DNA from: an uncultured Akkermansia sp.
GTDB lineage: Bacteria; Verrucomicrobiota; Verrucomicrobiia; Verrucomicrobiales; Akkermansiaceae
Direction: 5' to 3'
DNA: 64,000 nt
Assembly (NCBI GenBank): GCA_947626545.1
Contig: CANQSS010000003.1
Coordinates: forward strand, 1-64,000
A program made the translations under genes and the position numbers. The notes below the pieces were generated by a model. The model ran no database searches. It saw only the letters and a list, made by a program, of their open reading frames with translations, and was not told where the DNA came from. This document shows positions 16,726 through 24,843 of the stretch, piece by piece. The stretch's first letter is position 1. Each line of letters begins with the position of its first letter.

Positions 16726-17148
16726 ATGCTGAAGGGAATATCGCCTGTCATATCGCCGGAATTGCTCAAAACGCTTGCAGAAATGGGGCATGGGGATGAA
16801 ATAGTCATCTCGGATGCTCATTTTCCGGGACACACCTACAATGCGCGAGTGCTCCGGGCGGATGGGGTAGGCGCGGACCAGTTGCTAGCGGGTATTGCTC
16901 CACTTTTTGAGCTAGATACTTACGCTACACCCGTCATCATGATGTCTGCAGTGCCGGGGGATGAGTTGGATCCGGCGGTCGAAAAGAAATACCGCGCCGC
17001 ATTGGGGTACGATGGCGCTGTAGAGCGCATGGAGCGTTACGTTTTTTATGAGCGAGCCAAAGAGGCATACGCCGTTGTCATCTCCGGTGAAACAGCAAAA
17101 TACGGCAACATTATCCTTAAAAAAGGGGTGACGCCGGTGCTGGCGTGA
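16726..17148 (+). CDS. fucU: L-fucose mutarotase
   Basis: Interconverts alpha and beta anomers of L-fucose before isomerisation; RbsD/FucU family, 140 aa. Family positions His22 and Asp30 are present (GH22GDEIVISD30), with the C-terminal [20 protein letters not shown] block. FucU-type features ([20 protein letters not shown]) favour fucose over ribose. It is monocistronic from its own promoter. It suggests use of host or plant fucosylated glycans together with the GH2 enzyme at 58-61 kb (inference). Confidence 0.9.
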   Translation: MLKGISPVISPELLKTLAEMGHGDEIVISDAHFPGHTYNARVLRADGVGADQLLAGIAPLFELDTYATPVIMMSAVPGDELDPAVEKKYRAALGYDGAVERMERYVFYERAKEAYAVVISGETAKYGNIILKKGVTPVLA

Positions 17149-17172
17149 TCGGGAAGATGGCGAAATAAAAAT

Positions 17173-17209
17173 GCGGCGGGCGTTCTCCCTGGGTTGGAGC
17201 GACCGCCGC
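17173..17209 (-). terminator. Intrinsic terminator of pilT
   Basis: GCGGCGG pairs with CCGCCGC around a 23-nt loop. On the minus strand the stem is followed by GCATTTTTATTT. It separates convergent fucU and pilT. Confidence 0.65.
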
Positions 17210-17243
17210 CGCAAGTTGTGGGTTGAACAGCCTGAGAAGAGCG

Positions 17244-18338
17244 TTATGCACCGCCGGCATTGGCCAAGGCGGCATCATCCGGCGGTAGGAAGTTCTTAAA
17301 GCGTGCCTTGTCGATAGCTTTCATGTAGGCCTCTTGTGGGGAGACAATACCCTGCTGGAGCTTTTGCCAGATGGCATCATCCATAAACTGCATACCCAAG
17401 CCTTTTCCGCCCACGATGACATCTGCGAGCTTCTGCGTGGCGCCTTCGCGGATGATGGCGCCTACGGCCGGAGTGGCGAAAAGAATCTCATTGACAGCAA
17501 CGCGTCCCGGCTTGTCGCAGCGCTTCATAAGCAACTGGGCGACGACCCCGCGCAAGGAACCAGCAAGCATGGTGCGCGCCTGAGCTTGTTGTTCGGCGGG
17601 AAATACATCGATGATGCGATCCACCGTCTTGCGTGCATTATTGGTGTGCAGCGTTCCAAAGACGAGCAAACCTGTTTCTGCCGCAGTAAGAGCTAGTGCA
17701 ATGGTTTCCAAATCTCGCATTTCGCCCACGAGCACGATATCGGCATCCTCGCGCAAGGAGGCGCGCAGGCCATCCGCAAACGAGGCGCAATTGCTCGGTA
17801 CTTCGCGTTGAGTAATGATGCTTTTCTTGGAGGGATGGACGAATTCTATAGGCTCCTCGACAGTAATGATGTGGCGCGAAAAGTTCGTGTTGATGTAGTC
17901 GATGAGCGCGGCAAGTGTGGTGGACTTGCCGGATCCGGTAGGACCGGTAACGAGCACGAGACCGGAGCGCATTTCCCCGAAACGTTTGATCTGCTCGGGA
18001 ACATTGAGTTCCTCAAGCGTGAGGATTTTGGTGGGAATGATACGGAACACACAGCAGTATCCGCGTTGCTGTTTCATGTAGTTGCAGCGGAATCGAGAAT
18101 TGCTGTCCATTTCGTAAGCGAAGTCTGCATCGCCGCACTCCTCGTAGCTTTCCCAAAGCTTGGGGTCGCATATGGGCTGCATGAGCTCCACCATATCCTC
18201 GTGGGTAAGAATGTGCTCGGAAACAGGCTTAATATCGCCGTGGACGCGGATTTTCGGAGGTTGCCCTTCAGAAAGATGAAGGTCAGAGCCGCCGCGCTCC
18301 ACGAGTTCCTTGAAATAGGTGTGAATTTTGGGATCCAT
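17244..18338 (-). CDS. pilT: Type IV pilus retraction ATPase PilT
   Basis: Cytosolic hexameric ATPase that depolymerises type IV pili, 364 aa. N-terminal PAS-like domain (1-100, starting with GGSDLHLSEG), Walker A GPTGSGKST (near 132-140), Asp box and Walker B (DADIVLVGEMRDLETI), and His-box LVFGTLHTNNA. C-terminal motif AIIREG is present. It lies 26 bp downstream of a second, divergent PilT. No pilin or pilus assembly genes are in the window. Confidence 0.93.
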   Translation of the reverse strand: MDPKIHTYFKELVERGGSDLHLSEGQPPKIRVHGDIKPVSEHILTHEDMVELMQPICDPKLWESYEECGDADFAYEMDSNSRFRCNYMKQQRGYCCVFRIIPTKILTLEELNVPEQIKRFGEMRSGLVLVTGPTGSGKSTTLAALIDYINTNFSRHIITVEEPIEFVHPSKKSIITQREVPSNCASFADGLRASLREDADIVLVGEMRDLETIALALTAAETGLLVFGTLHTNNARKTVDRIIDVFPAEQQAQARTMLAGSLRGVVAQLLMKRCDKPGRVAVNEILFATPAVGAIIREGATQKLADVIVGGKGLGMQFMDDAIWQKLQQGIVSPQEAYMKAIDKARFKNFLPPDDAALANAGGA

Positions 18339-18364
18339 GGGAGTGACAGAAGAAGGTGAGAAAA

Positions 18365-19768
18365 TTAGGCGATGGAGGACTCTGGATGATCTTGGAGGAA
18401 ACGCTCCATAGAGACTTTATCCGTGCTTCGAGTATCGCATTCTTCAGCACTGATAATGCCCTTGAGGTACAGCTCTTGAAGGGAATCATCCATAAGGCGC
18501 ATGCCAATGGCTTTGCCGGTCTGGATGATGCCGGGAAGCATGAAAGTTTTGCCTTCGCGGATACAGTTGGCCACAGCGGCGGTATTCACGAGCATTTCCA
18601 AAGCCATGATACGGCCGGTGCCATCTTTTTTGGGGATGAGCTGTTGAGAGAGAACACCACGCAGGGATTCTGAAACCATGATGCGAATGTGCTCGCGTTC
18701 TTCCACTGGAAAGGCATCTAGGATACGGTCAATCGTGCGAGAGGCCGATCCGGTGTGTAGGGTGCCGAGTACCAAGTGTCCCGTCTCTGCTGCGGTGAGT
18801 GCTAGAGAGATGGTTTCCAAATTGCGCATCTCGCCCACCATGATGACATCCGGGTCTTCGCGGAGAGCCGCGCGCAAGGCGCGACCGAAAGATTCGGTGT
18901 GGTGACGCACCTCACGTTGGTTCACCTGGCAACCGGCTGGATCAAACACGGCCTCGATAGGATCTTCCAGCGTGATGATGTGGTCGTGGCGATCCTCGTT
19001 AATGAATTGAATGATACTGGCGAGTGTGGTGGATTTGCCGGAGCCCGCAGATCCTGTCACAAGAATCAGGCCATTAGTAAAGCGGGTGAGCGGTTTGATG
19101 AAGTCCTCCGGCAGATTGATTTCGCTCATGGTGCGAATTTTGCTATTGATGATACGGAAACAGAGGTCGTAGCCTAAGCGTTGCTGCACGACGGAGGCGC
19201 GGTAGCGACCGTGCTCATTGGCATAAGCAAGGTCAGCATCGCCGAACTTCTTGAGATGCTCCCATTCTTCCTCATCCAAAAAACTTTCTGCGAGAGCCTG
19301 CGTATCTTGTTTGGTGAGTGTTGGTGCACCCTGCCAGATGGGTTGCAGCGTACCAAAACGACGCCATGTGGGTGGGCAGGCAGTAGGCAGGTGGACATCC
19401 GAACAACCGCAATCTACCCCCTGCTGCAAATAGGTATCAACCGACAGGGAGATCACCACCATCAGCGGACCGTTTTCTTGTTTGTAGAGGTAGGCATGAT
19501 ATTTGCCACCAGGGCCGGAGAAAATAAAGTCTACGGCAGATTGGTCATTAAGCGTAGATTGTTGTTCCGGTGAAGCGCAACTTTCCACGAGGGTCTGAAC
19601 GTTCTCTGCTGTGAGTGTCGGGGCATCATCCGCTATGGGAGTGTAAGTGGCGCTCTTCATCCAATAGGGCTGCAGCCCGACGCCCAAATACAGCGCAGGA
19701 CTGAGGATGGTGCGGCTAAGCTCCAAGTAGCGGTCAATATGTGTGAAGATTGGTGGTGTGTCGCTCAT
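18365..19768 (-). CDS. pilT: PilT-like ATPase with duplicated N-terminal domain
   Basis: 467-aa paralogue of the next gene. The ATPase core is complete: Walker A GSAGSGKST (239-247), Walker B region DPDVIMVGEMRNLETI, His box LVLGTLHTGSA and CIREG. The N-terminal part is longer than in PilT and appears internally duplicated: residues 33-96 and 131-196 share the pattern (P.W....T..PI....APTLT....Q.L.ES......E....L....D.......G.Y.A...). The first copy is less PilT-like. ATG 19768 (MSDTPP) is chosen over 19786. First gene of the pilT pair. Likely a PilU-type accessory motor (inference). Confidence 0.82.
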   Translation of the reverse strand: MSDTPPIFTHIDRYLELSRTILSPALYLGVGLQPYWMKSATYTPIADDAPTLTAENVQTLVESCASPEQQSTLNDQSAVDFIFSGPGGKYHAYLYKQENGPLMVVISLSVDTYLQQGVDCGCSDVHLPTACPPTWRRFGTLQPIWQGAPTLTKQDTQALAESFLDEEEWEHLKKFGDADLAYANEHGRYRASVVQQRLGYDLCFRIINSKIRTMSEINLPEDFIKPLTRFTNGLILVTGSAGSGKSTTLASIIQFINEDRHDHIITLEDPIEAVFDPAGCQVNQREVRHHTESFGRALRAALREDPDVIMVGEMRNLETISLALTAAETGHLVLGTLHTGSASRTIDRILDAFPVEEREHIRIMVSESLRGVLSQQLIPKKDGTGRIMALEMLVNTAAVANCIREGKTFMLPGIIQTGKAIGMRLMDDSLQELYLKGIISAEECDTRSTDKVSMERFLQDHPESSIA

Positions 19769-19824
19769 AAGCTGTGCAGTATACACTGTCTACCACAAAA
19801 TGCCCGCCATGGCGAGCAAAAAAC

Positions 19825-20056
19825 AGTGCAACCGCATTAGAAAATGAGGTTGCCATTTACGATGTGCGATGTACGATTTATTAATAATGTGCGCGTTACA
19901 CAGATTTTTTCGGATCGTTAACGTATGCGGAGATTCCTCTAGATCCATCATCATTATGATTGTTTGTTATGATAATTTATAATGCGTATAAACATGAATA
20001 TAAGTATATAAGAGTATTATATCTGTTGATTACCTTCTCTCAAATGCGTTTGCCCT
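19825..20056 (+). repeat. MITE-like element, 232-bp copy
   Basis: It starts AGTGCAACCGCATTAG and ends CAAATGCGTTTGCCCT, matching the 24515-24754 copy along its whole length. Shared landmarks include TTATTAATAATGTGCGCGTT, GTTAACGTATGC, AGATTCCTCTAGATCC and TGTTGAT(G/T)ACCTTCTCTC. The right interior is more AT-rich and diverged. No clear flanking direct repeat was found. It ends 19 bp before the -35 box of the next gene. Confidence 0.75.
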
Positions 20057-20075
20057 GTGGGGAAACGCAAGCGGA

Positions 20076-20104
20076 TTGACAGAAAAAATAATTTAAGGTA
20101 TGGT
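20076..20104 (+). promoter_or_regulatory. Promoter of rlmI-like gene
   Basis: A consensus TTGACA is followed by 17 bp and TATGGT. The ATG (20116) is 11 nt further, with GGAGAG between them. Confidence 0.65.
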
Positions 20105-20115
20105 GGAGAGCAGAT

Positions 20116-21300
20116 ATGGGAGGACTGATCATAGCGCCCAAAGCGCGACTACTACATGGACATGACTGGGTGTACGGCACGGAGGTGCGCGCCGTGTATG
20201 GCGACCCGCAACCGGGCGATGTGGTGGCGCTCAAGGATCAGCGAGATCGCTTTTTGGGGTCAGCAATTTACAATCCGCATTCTCAGATCGTGGCGCGTCG
20301 ATTTTCACGTCGGAGGCAGGCGTTGGATGCCGATTTTTTCCGACGGCGCATTCGGCAGGCGATAGAACTGCGGGAGAGGCGGCTGCCGGGGGAGGAACTG
20401 CTTCGCGTGGTATGGAGTGAGAGCGACGGCATACCGGGGCTCATCGTGGATCGCTATCGAGACGTACTGGTGGTGCAAACACTTACGCTGGCGATGCACC
20501 TGCACGAGGAGGAAATTACGGCGGCGCTTTGCGAGCTGATGCAGCCGAGGTGTATATTGGTGCGCAATGATTCAGGGATACTGGCGGCAGAGGGTCTGGA
20601 ACAAGAGACGCATATTGCCCACGGCGACCTGCCGACGCCCTTTGTGGCCAGCACGGGCGGGTTGAAGTTTGAGGTAGATCCGGGGCACGGGCAAAAAACC
20701 GGGCTCTACTTGGACCAGCTGAGTAACTACATTCGGGTAGCGCGCCACGCCGCCGGCAAATATGTGCTGGATTGCTTCTGCAACCAGGGCGGGTTTGCGC
20801 TCGCATGCGCGAGGGGCGGAGCGGGGGGAGTGACGGCTGTCGATATTTCCGAGCCGGCCATAGAGGCGGTACGAAAGAATGCTCGACTCAATGATGTGCG
20901 CCTGAATGCAGTGGAGGCGAATGCCTTTGATTTGCTGAAGGCTGAGAGTGAAAAAGCGCGCAACGGCGCCGAACTGAAGTGGGATTTCATCATTTTGGAT
21001 CCGCCGAGTTTCACGCGAAACCGCAAGGCGCTGACGGGTGCTCTGCGGGGGTACAAGGAGATTCACCTGCGCGCGATGCAGATGCTGCCGGTGGGCGGCT
21101 TGCTGGCGACCTTCTGTTGTTCGCATCATGTGAGTCGCGAGCTGTTCCTGCAAGTGATAGCTGAAGCAGCAGTGGATGCCCACTGCACACTGAGGCTCGT
21201 GGAAGAATACGGGCAACGAGCAGATCATCCGGTGTTGCTCAACCTGCCGGAGACGAGCTACCTGCGCGGGTTTACCTTTGAGCTGGCGCCGGGGCGCTGA
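20116..21300 (+). CDS. rlmI: RlmI-like 23S rRNA (cytosine-C5) methyltransferase
   Basis: SAM-dependent RNA m5C methyltransferase, 394 aa. N-terminal PUA-like domain (1-80, HDWVYGTEVRAV...GDVVALKD), EEHEE-type linker, then a Rossmann methyltransferase with SAM motif LDCFCNQGGFALACA (near 213-227), VDISEPAIEAVRKN and the catalytic-site motif ILDPPSF (near 295). Length and order fit the RlmI/RlmK family; the exact target base cannot be set without comparison. It converges with the nucleotidyltransferase gene 6 bp away. Confidence 0.85.
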   Translation: MGGLIIAPKARLLHGHDWVYGTEVRAVYGDPQPGDVVALKDQRDRFLGSAIYNPHSQIVARRFSRRRQALDADFFRRRIRQAIELRERRLPGEELLRVVWSESDGIPGLIVDRYRDVLVVQTLTLAMHLHEEEITAALCELMQPRCILVRNDSGILAAEGLEQETHIAHGDLPTPFVASTGGLKFEVDPGHGQKTGLYLDQLSNYIRVARHAAGKYVLDCFCNQGGFALACARGGAGGVTAVDISEPAIEAVRKNARLNDVRLNAVEANAFDLLKAESEKARNGAELKWDFIILDPPSFTRNRKALTGALRGYKEIHLRAMQMLPVGGLLATFCCSHHVSRELFLQVIAEAAVDAHCTLRLVEEYGQRADHPVLLNLPETSYLRGFTFELAPGR

Positions 21301-21306
21301 GGGAGC

Positions 21307-22203
21307 TTACGCCTGCACAGTGAGGCGTGGGGTGAGAATGGCTCGCGTGTAGGAACCGGGCGCCACATGGGTGCGTGGCCATACAACGCAGTCGTTGAGC
21401 TCCACCCCTGCCGGCACGACGGCATCCTTGCAGACCACGCAGTCCTCGCCTATATCTGCTGCCGGGGAGATGGAAGCCTCCGGATGGATGCGCTGGGAAG
21501 AAGGCAGCTCCAGCAGAGCATTGAGATAGGAGGTGGGTGTACCCAGCTCGTGCCAGTGCCCCCAATCGGCCACCAGACCGCCCATGCGTCCGCAACGAAT
21601 GATCTTCAGCCATGTGGGGACGATGGAAAAGGGTTCGTCCGGCGGAACATCAGGGAAAAGTTCGACGAGTTCCGGCTGCATGGCGTAGATGCCGGCAAAT
21701 TGGTAGGAACCCGGGTCGATGCCGAGAGCGTAGCGCATGTCAGTGACGCGACCTGTGGTGGGATCAAAGCCCACGTTTTTCTTGCCATCTACACTGCGCA
21801 GGGCAAGGGTCACTAGGTTGCCGGCTCGGCGGTGTTCCGACAGGAGTTCAGACACAGGAAAATCGCAGAGGATGTCGCCGTTTTGAACGATGAGAGGTTC
21901 ATCTCGATGAACAAAAGGCATGATGTTGCGTACACCGCCGCCGGAGTCCAGCGGGTGCTCCTCATGGCTCATTAGCACGGGACAACTGCGGTATTGCGGG
22001 TTCGGAAAGGGGAAAGCGCGCTCCCACATGACCTCCAATTGGCTGGTATTTACGAGGAACTCGGTGACACCGCAGCGCATCAAATGATCCATGGTGTGGT
22101 AGATGAGCGGCTTTTGGAAGACGGGCAGCAGCGGCTTGGGCACGATGTAGGAAAGAGGAGCCAGGCGAGTGCCAAGACCTGCCCCCAGGATGAAAGCCTG
22201 CAT
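21307..22203 (-). CDS. Sugar-1-phosphate nucleotidyltransferase
   Basis: 298-aa NTP-transferase with the signature AGLGTRLAPLSYIVPKPLLPV (residues 8-28) and VQNGDILCDF (about 108-117), followed by a short left-handed beta-helix region (IHPEASISPAADIGEDCVVCKDAVV) near 240-270. The family includes mannose-1-phosphate guanylyltransferases, glucose-1-phosphate thymidylyl/uridylyltransferases and MurU; substrate is not determinable here. Last gene of the lrp-aminotransferase-DUF4126 operon (3-bp gap upstream). Confidence 0.82.
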   Translation of the reverse strand: MQAFILGAGLGTRLAPLSYIVPKPLLPVFQKPLIYHTMDHLMRCGVTEFLVNTSQLEVMWERAFPFPNPQYRSCPVLMSHEEHPLDSGGGVRNIMPFVHRDEPLIVQNGDILCDFPVSELLSEHRRAGNLVTLALRSVDGKKNVGFDPTTGRVTDMRYALGIDPGSYQFAGIYAMQPELVELFPDVPPDEPFSIVPTWLKIIRCGRMGGLVADWGHWHELGTPTSYLNALLELPSSQRIHPEASISPAADIGEDCVVCKDAVVPAGVELNDCVVWPRTHVAPGSYTRAILTPRLTVQA

Positions 22204-22206
22204 AGG

Positions 22207-22791
22207 TTATGAGACAGGTTGCATTGCGGAATTTCTGCGGAAGCGGCGTACGATCACCCACAGAATCCACGTAAAGAGGAGTACGCCGATAATGGCGAGC
22301 ACGGGCAGCAGGATGGCCAACACAGAGCCTGCAGCCGACAGGAAATTTTCAGATGTTGAGACAAGGAAGTTGCCGATGCCACCGGTAGTCACGGTGCTTG
22401 TGCCGCGAGCTGCAGTCGTGCCCAGCTGCACAAAGCCTGCCGCACCGGAGCCGGCCAGGATGCCGATGGTCCACTGAAAAAAGTCCGGCATGTCGGGCAA
22501 CAGACCGGCTGTGACGACCGCACCGGCCACCAGAGCGAGGGGCGTGCTCACCGTATCCAGCAAATGATCCACGAAGGGGATATAGTAGGCAGCTATTTCG
22601 ACGACCGTGGCAATCAACAAGCTGAAGAAAGCCGTGTCGCTACCCACCCATGCTAGGTGCTCATTGACCGAATAACCGCCGTAGCGCACGGCGATCGCCA
22701 GAGCCAGCAGCGGCAGAAACACGCGAAAACCGCAGGCGGCCGATAACGAAACGCCTGCACAGATAGCAACAATGAGAGCGAGCCAATCCAT
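22207..22791 (-). CDS. DUF4126 family membrane protein
   Basis: 194-aa protein with about five hydrophobic segments, the N-terminal motif SLSAACGFRVFLPLLALA and a Gly/Thr-rich middle (GTTAARGTSTVTTGGIGN), both typical of DUF4126. Function unknown for the family. It lies 3 bp after the aminotransferase and 3 bp before the nucleotidyltransferase, so it is surely co-transcribed. The C-terminus is basic (RRFRRNSAMQ). Confidence 0.8.
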   Translation of the reverse strand: MDWLALIVAICAGVSLSAACGFRVFLPLLALAIAVRYGGYSVNEHLAWVGSDTAFFSLLIATVVEIAAYYIPFVDHLLDTVSTPLALVAGAVVTAGLLPDMPDFFQWTIGILAGSGAAGFVQLGTTAARGTSTVTTGGIGNFLVSTSENFLSAAGSVLAILLPVLAIIGVLLFTWILWVIVRRFRRNSAMQPVS

Positions 22792-22794
22792 GAT

Positions 22795-23979
22795 TCAAAG
22801 GGTGGGAATGGATTGCAAAGTTTCACAGAAGTGCTCCATTTTGTCGCAAGCCTGTTCCAGCAGGTCGAATCCGGTGGCATAGCAACAACGCAGGTAGCCC
22901 TCCCCGCAAGAGCCAAAAGCTGTTCCGGGTACGGCGGCCACTTTTTCCTCTTGCAGGAGGCGCATGGCGAACTCGCGCGAAGAGAGGCCGAAGCGTTTCA
23001 CACTCGGGAAGGTGTAAAAAGCGCCGCCCGGCAGGTGACAATCCAACCCCATGTCGTTGAAGCGTTTTACGATGTAATCGCGGCGGCGGTGGTAGCTGTC
23101 GCGCATTTCCTCCATGGCCGGTTTACCGTTTTTAAGAGCCTCGACCCCCGCCTCCTGACTGGTGATGGACGGGCAGATCATGGTGTAAGAGTGGATTTTG
23201 ACCATCAGGTCGATCAGTTCTTGAGGTCCACAGGCGTAGCCCAAGCGCATGCCGGTCATGGCAAAGGCTTTGGAGAAACCGTGCAGTAACAGGGTGCGCT
23301 CTTTCATGCCGGGCAGAGAGGCAATGCTGGTGTGCGGCTCGCCATCGTAGCGCAGTTCAGAGTAGATCTCATCGGTGAGCACAAAAATATCGTGCTTGCA
23401 GCATATTTCCGCGATCTTTTTGAGCGTTTCCAAAGGGGCAATGGAGCCGGTAGGGTTGGTCGGGAAATTGAGCATGAGCACCTTCGTCTTGGGCGTGATG
23501 GCCGCCTCCAGCTTCTGCGGCGAAAGAGCGAAGAGATCCTCGATACCCGTCTGCACCGGAGTGGCGTGCGCATAGGTCATGCACACCGTGGGCGCATAAC
23601 TCACATAACCCGGCTCGTGATAGAGCACCTCGTCCCCCGGGTTGAGCAGGCAACGCAGCGCCAAGTCAATTGCCTGGCTCACGCCAACGGTCGGGAGGAT
23701 CTCACAGGCAGGGTCGTACTCCACGTGGAAGAAATCCTGCACGTAGCTGGCAATAGCGCGGCGCAGGGAGAGTAAACCGTAATTGCTCGTGTAGGTGGTG
23801 TGACCTTTTTCAAGCGAATATATGGCGGCTTCACGCACGTGCCAAGGTGTTACAAAATCGGGCTCGCCGACGCCCAAGGAGATGATACCTTTGCTACCGA
23901 TGACGAGATCGAAGAACTCGCGGATGCCGGAGCGTGGCAGCTGCGCAATTTGTCGGGAGAGCGTGTGGTTCCAGTCCAT
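22795..23979 (-). CDS. PLP-dependent class I/II aminotransferase
   Basis: 394-aa fold-type I aminotransferase. The PLP-lysine motif is LHGFSKAFAMTGMRLGYACGP (near residue 235), with NFPTNPTGS near 175 and the N-terminal LGVGEPDF...VREAA. This pattern suits aspartate/aromatic or alanine aminotransferases of the PatA/AlaT class. It sits 3 bp downstream of an Lrp-type regulator, which may sense its amino-acid product (inference). Substrate not assigned. Confidence 0.88.
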   Translation of the reverse strand: MDWNHTLSRQIAQLPRSGIREFFDLVIGSKGIISLGVGEPDFVTPWHVREAAIYSLEKGHTTYTSNYGLLSLRRAIASYVQDFFHVEYDPACEILPTVGVSQAIDLALRCLLNPGDEVLYHEPGYVSYAPTVCMTYAHATPVQTGIEDLFALSPQKLEAAITPKTKVLMLNFPTNPTGSIAPLETLKKIAEICCKHDIFVLTDEIYSELRYDGEPHTSIASLPGMKERTLLLHGFSKAFAMTGMRLGYACGPQELIDLMVKIHSYTMICPSITSQEAGVEALKNGKPAMEEMRDSYHRRRDYIVKRFNDMGLDCHLPGGAFYTFPSVKRFGLSSREFAMRLLQEEKVAAVPGTAFGSCGEGYLRCCYATGFDLLEQACDKMEHFCETLQSIPTL

Positions 23980-23982
23980 AGG

Positions 23983-24459
23983 TCAGGGAGCAACACTAAT
24001 GCGCTCTGTGCAGGATGGTTCGTCGAACATGAGTCCGTAGAGTTTGTATGTTTTGAGCCGAAAGTGTGTCGCCGTGGAGATGATGCCATCCATGCTAGAA
24101 AGCTTGTCCGTGACGAAACGCGCGACTCCCATCAAATCTTTTGCTTCTACCATAAGCAGCAAGTCATAACCGCCCGACATGAGGTAGCAGCTCTTCACCT
24201 CATCAAAGCGTGCTATGCGTTCGGCTAAACGGTTGAATCCTCCCTCTCTCTCCGGGGTGCAGCGCACCTCGATAAATGCAGCCACTCCCACCGAATCGTC
24301 GTTGACGATCGTTTGATAACCTACAATGCGCCCTTCGCTCTCTAACTGTGTGCGGGCGGCGGTCACTTCCTGTTCATCGGCGCCCAGTCGAGCAGCAATT
24401 TGCTTGTCGGTTAGCCGGGCATCTCCCTCTAGTAGTTTGAGTAGTGCTTCCAGAGTCAT
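23983..24459 (-). CDS. Lrp/AsnC family transcriptional regulator
   Basis: 158 aa. N-terminal helix-turn-helix (residues 10-50, LTDKQIAARLGADEQEVTAARTQLESEGRIVGY) and a C-terminal RAM/AsnC ligand-binding domain (about 65-140; EVKSCYLMSGGYDLLLMVEAKDL). Start ATG 24459 is chosen: it lies 7 nt after a good -10 box, while the longer frame to 24513 starts at a GTG within the promoter. First gene of a four-gene operon, probable local regulator of it. Confidence 0.88.
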   Translation of the reverse strand: MTLEALLKLLEGDARLTDKQIAARLGADEQEVTAARTQLESEGRIVGYQTIVNDDSVGVAAFIEVRCTPEREGGFNRLAERIARFDEVKSCYLMSGGYDLLLMVEAKDLMGVARFVTDKLSSMDGIISTATHFRLKTYKLYGLMFDEPSCTERISVAP

Positions 24460-24466
24460 GCCCACC

Positions 24467-24495
24467 AGTATACCACACACCATTCTCCTTGGCAA
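24467..24495 (-). promoter_or_regulatory. Promoter of lrp-aminotransferase operon
   Basis: On the minus strand TTGCCA and TATACT are separated by 17 bp. The ATG at 24459 is 7 nt after the -10 box. Confidence 0.7.
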
Positions 24496-24514
24496 GCCAC
24501 GAAAAGACACCACT

Positions 24515-24754
24515 AGGGCAACCGCATTAGAAAATGCGGTTGCCTATGTACGATGTACGATTTACGATGTACGATTTATTAATAATGTGCGCGTTGCGCA
24601 GATTCTTTTCGGATCATTAACGTATGCAGAGATTCCTCTAGATCCATCATTATGATGACCGGTTGTTGTGATGATTTTGATACGTATAAACGGGGATATC
24701 AGTCAATAAGAGCTTTTTCTCTGTTGATGACCTTCTCTCAAATGTGTTTGCCCT
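24515..24754 (+). repeat. MITE-like element, 240-bp reference copy
   Basis: The ends are inverted repeats (AGGGCAACCGCATT and AATGTGTTTGCCCT). The left end folds as a perfect hairpin (GCAACCGCATT-AGAA-AATGCGGTTGC). Four TACGAT words follow in a row (CTATGTACGATGTACGATTTACG), then the shared core. No open reading frame of note lies inside, so it cannot move by itself. It ends 53 bp before the bamD -35 box. Confidence 0.8.
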
Positions 24755-24807
24755 AGGGCAAGGGCGGTAAACCTGCGTCATTCAAGAGTAATTGGCTTGC
24801 TTGCCGC

Positions 24808-24836
24808 TTGCCAAGGGTGAAGAGATATGATATGCT
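24808..24836 (+). promoter_or_regulatory. Promoter of bamD-lptE-rsmI
   Basis: TTGCCA and TATGCT are separated by 17 bp. The ATG (24844) is 7 nt after the -10 box. Confidence 0.65.
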
Positions 24837-24843
24837 GCAAGGT

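Larger units (their letters stand above)
19769..20115. other. Divergent intergenic region pilT-like / rlmI-like
   Basis: No gene is seen. A 232-bp MITE-like element (19825-20056) and the rlmI-like promoter (20076-20104) fill most of it. Confidence 0.65.
24460..24843. other. Divergent intergenic region lrp / bamD
   Basis: No gene is seen. It holds the lrp promoter (24467-24495), the 240-bp MITE-like element (24515-24754) and the bamD promoter (24808-24836). Confidence 0.7.

Noticed and set aside
24513..24756. TA dinucleotide target duplication around the 240-bp element (CTAG at both ends)
   Set aside because: The other copies are not flanked by TA; two instead show 8-9 bp direct repeats, so the TA is probably coincidence.
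24808..24843. Upstream TTG start for the bamD-like gene
   Set aside because: The TTG is the -35 box itself; the lipoprotein signal begins at ATG 24844.
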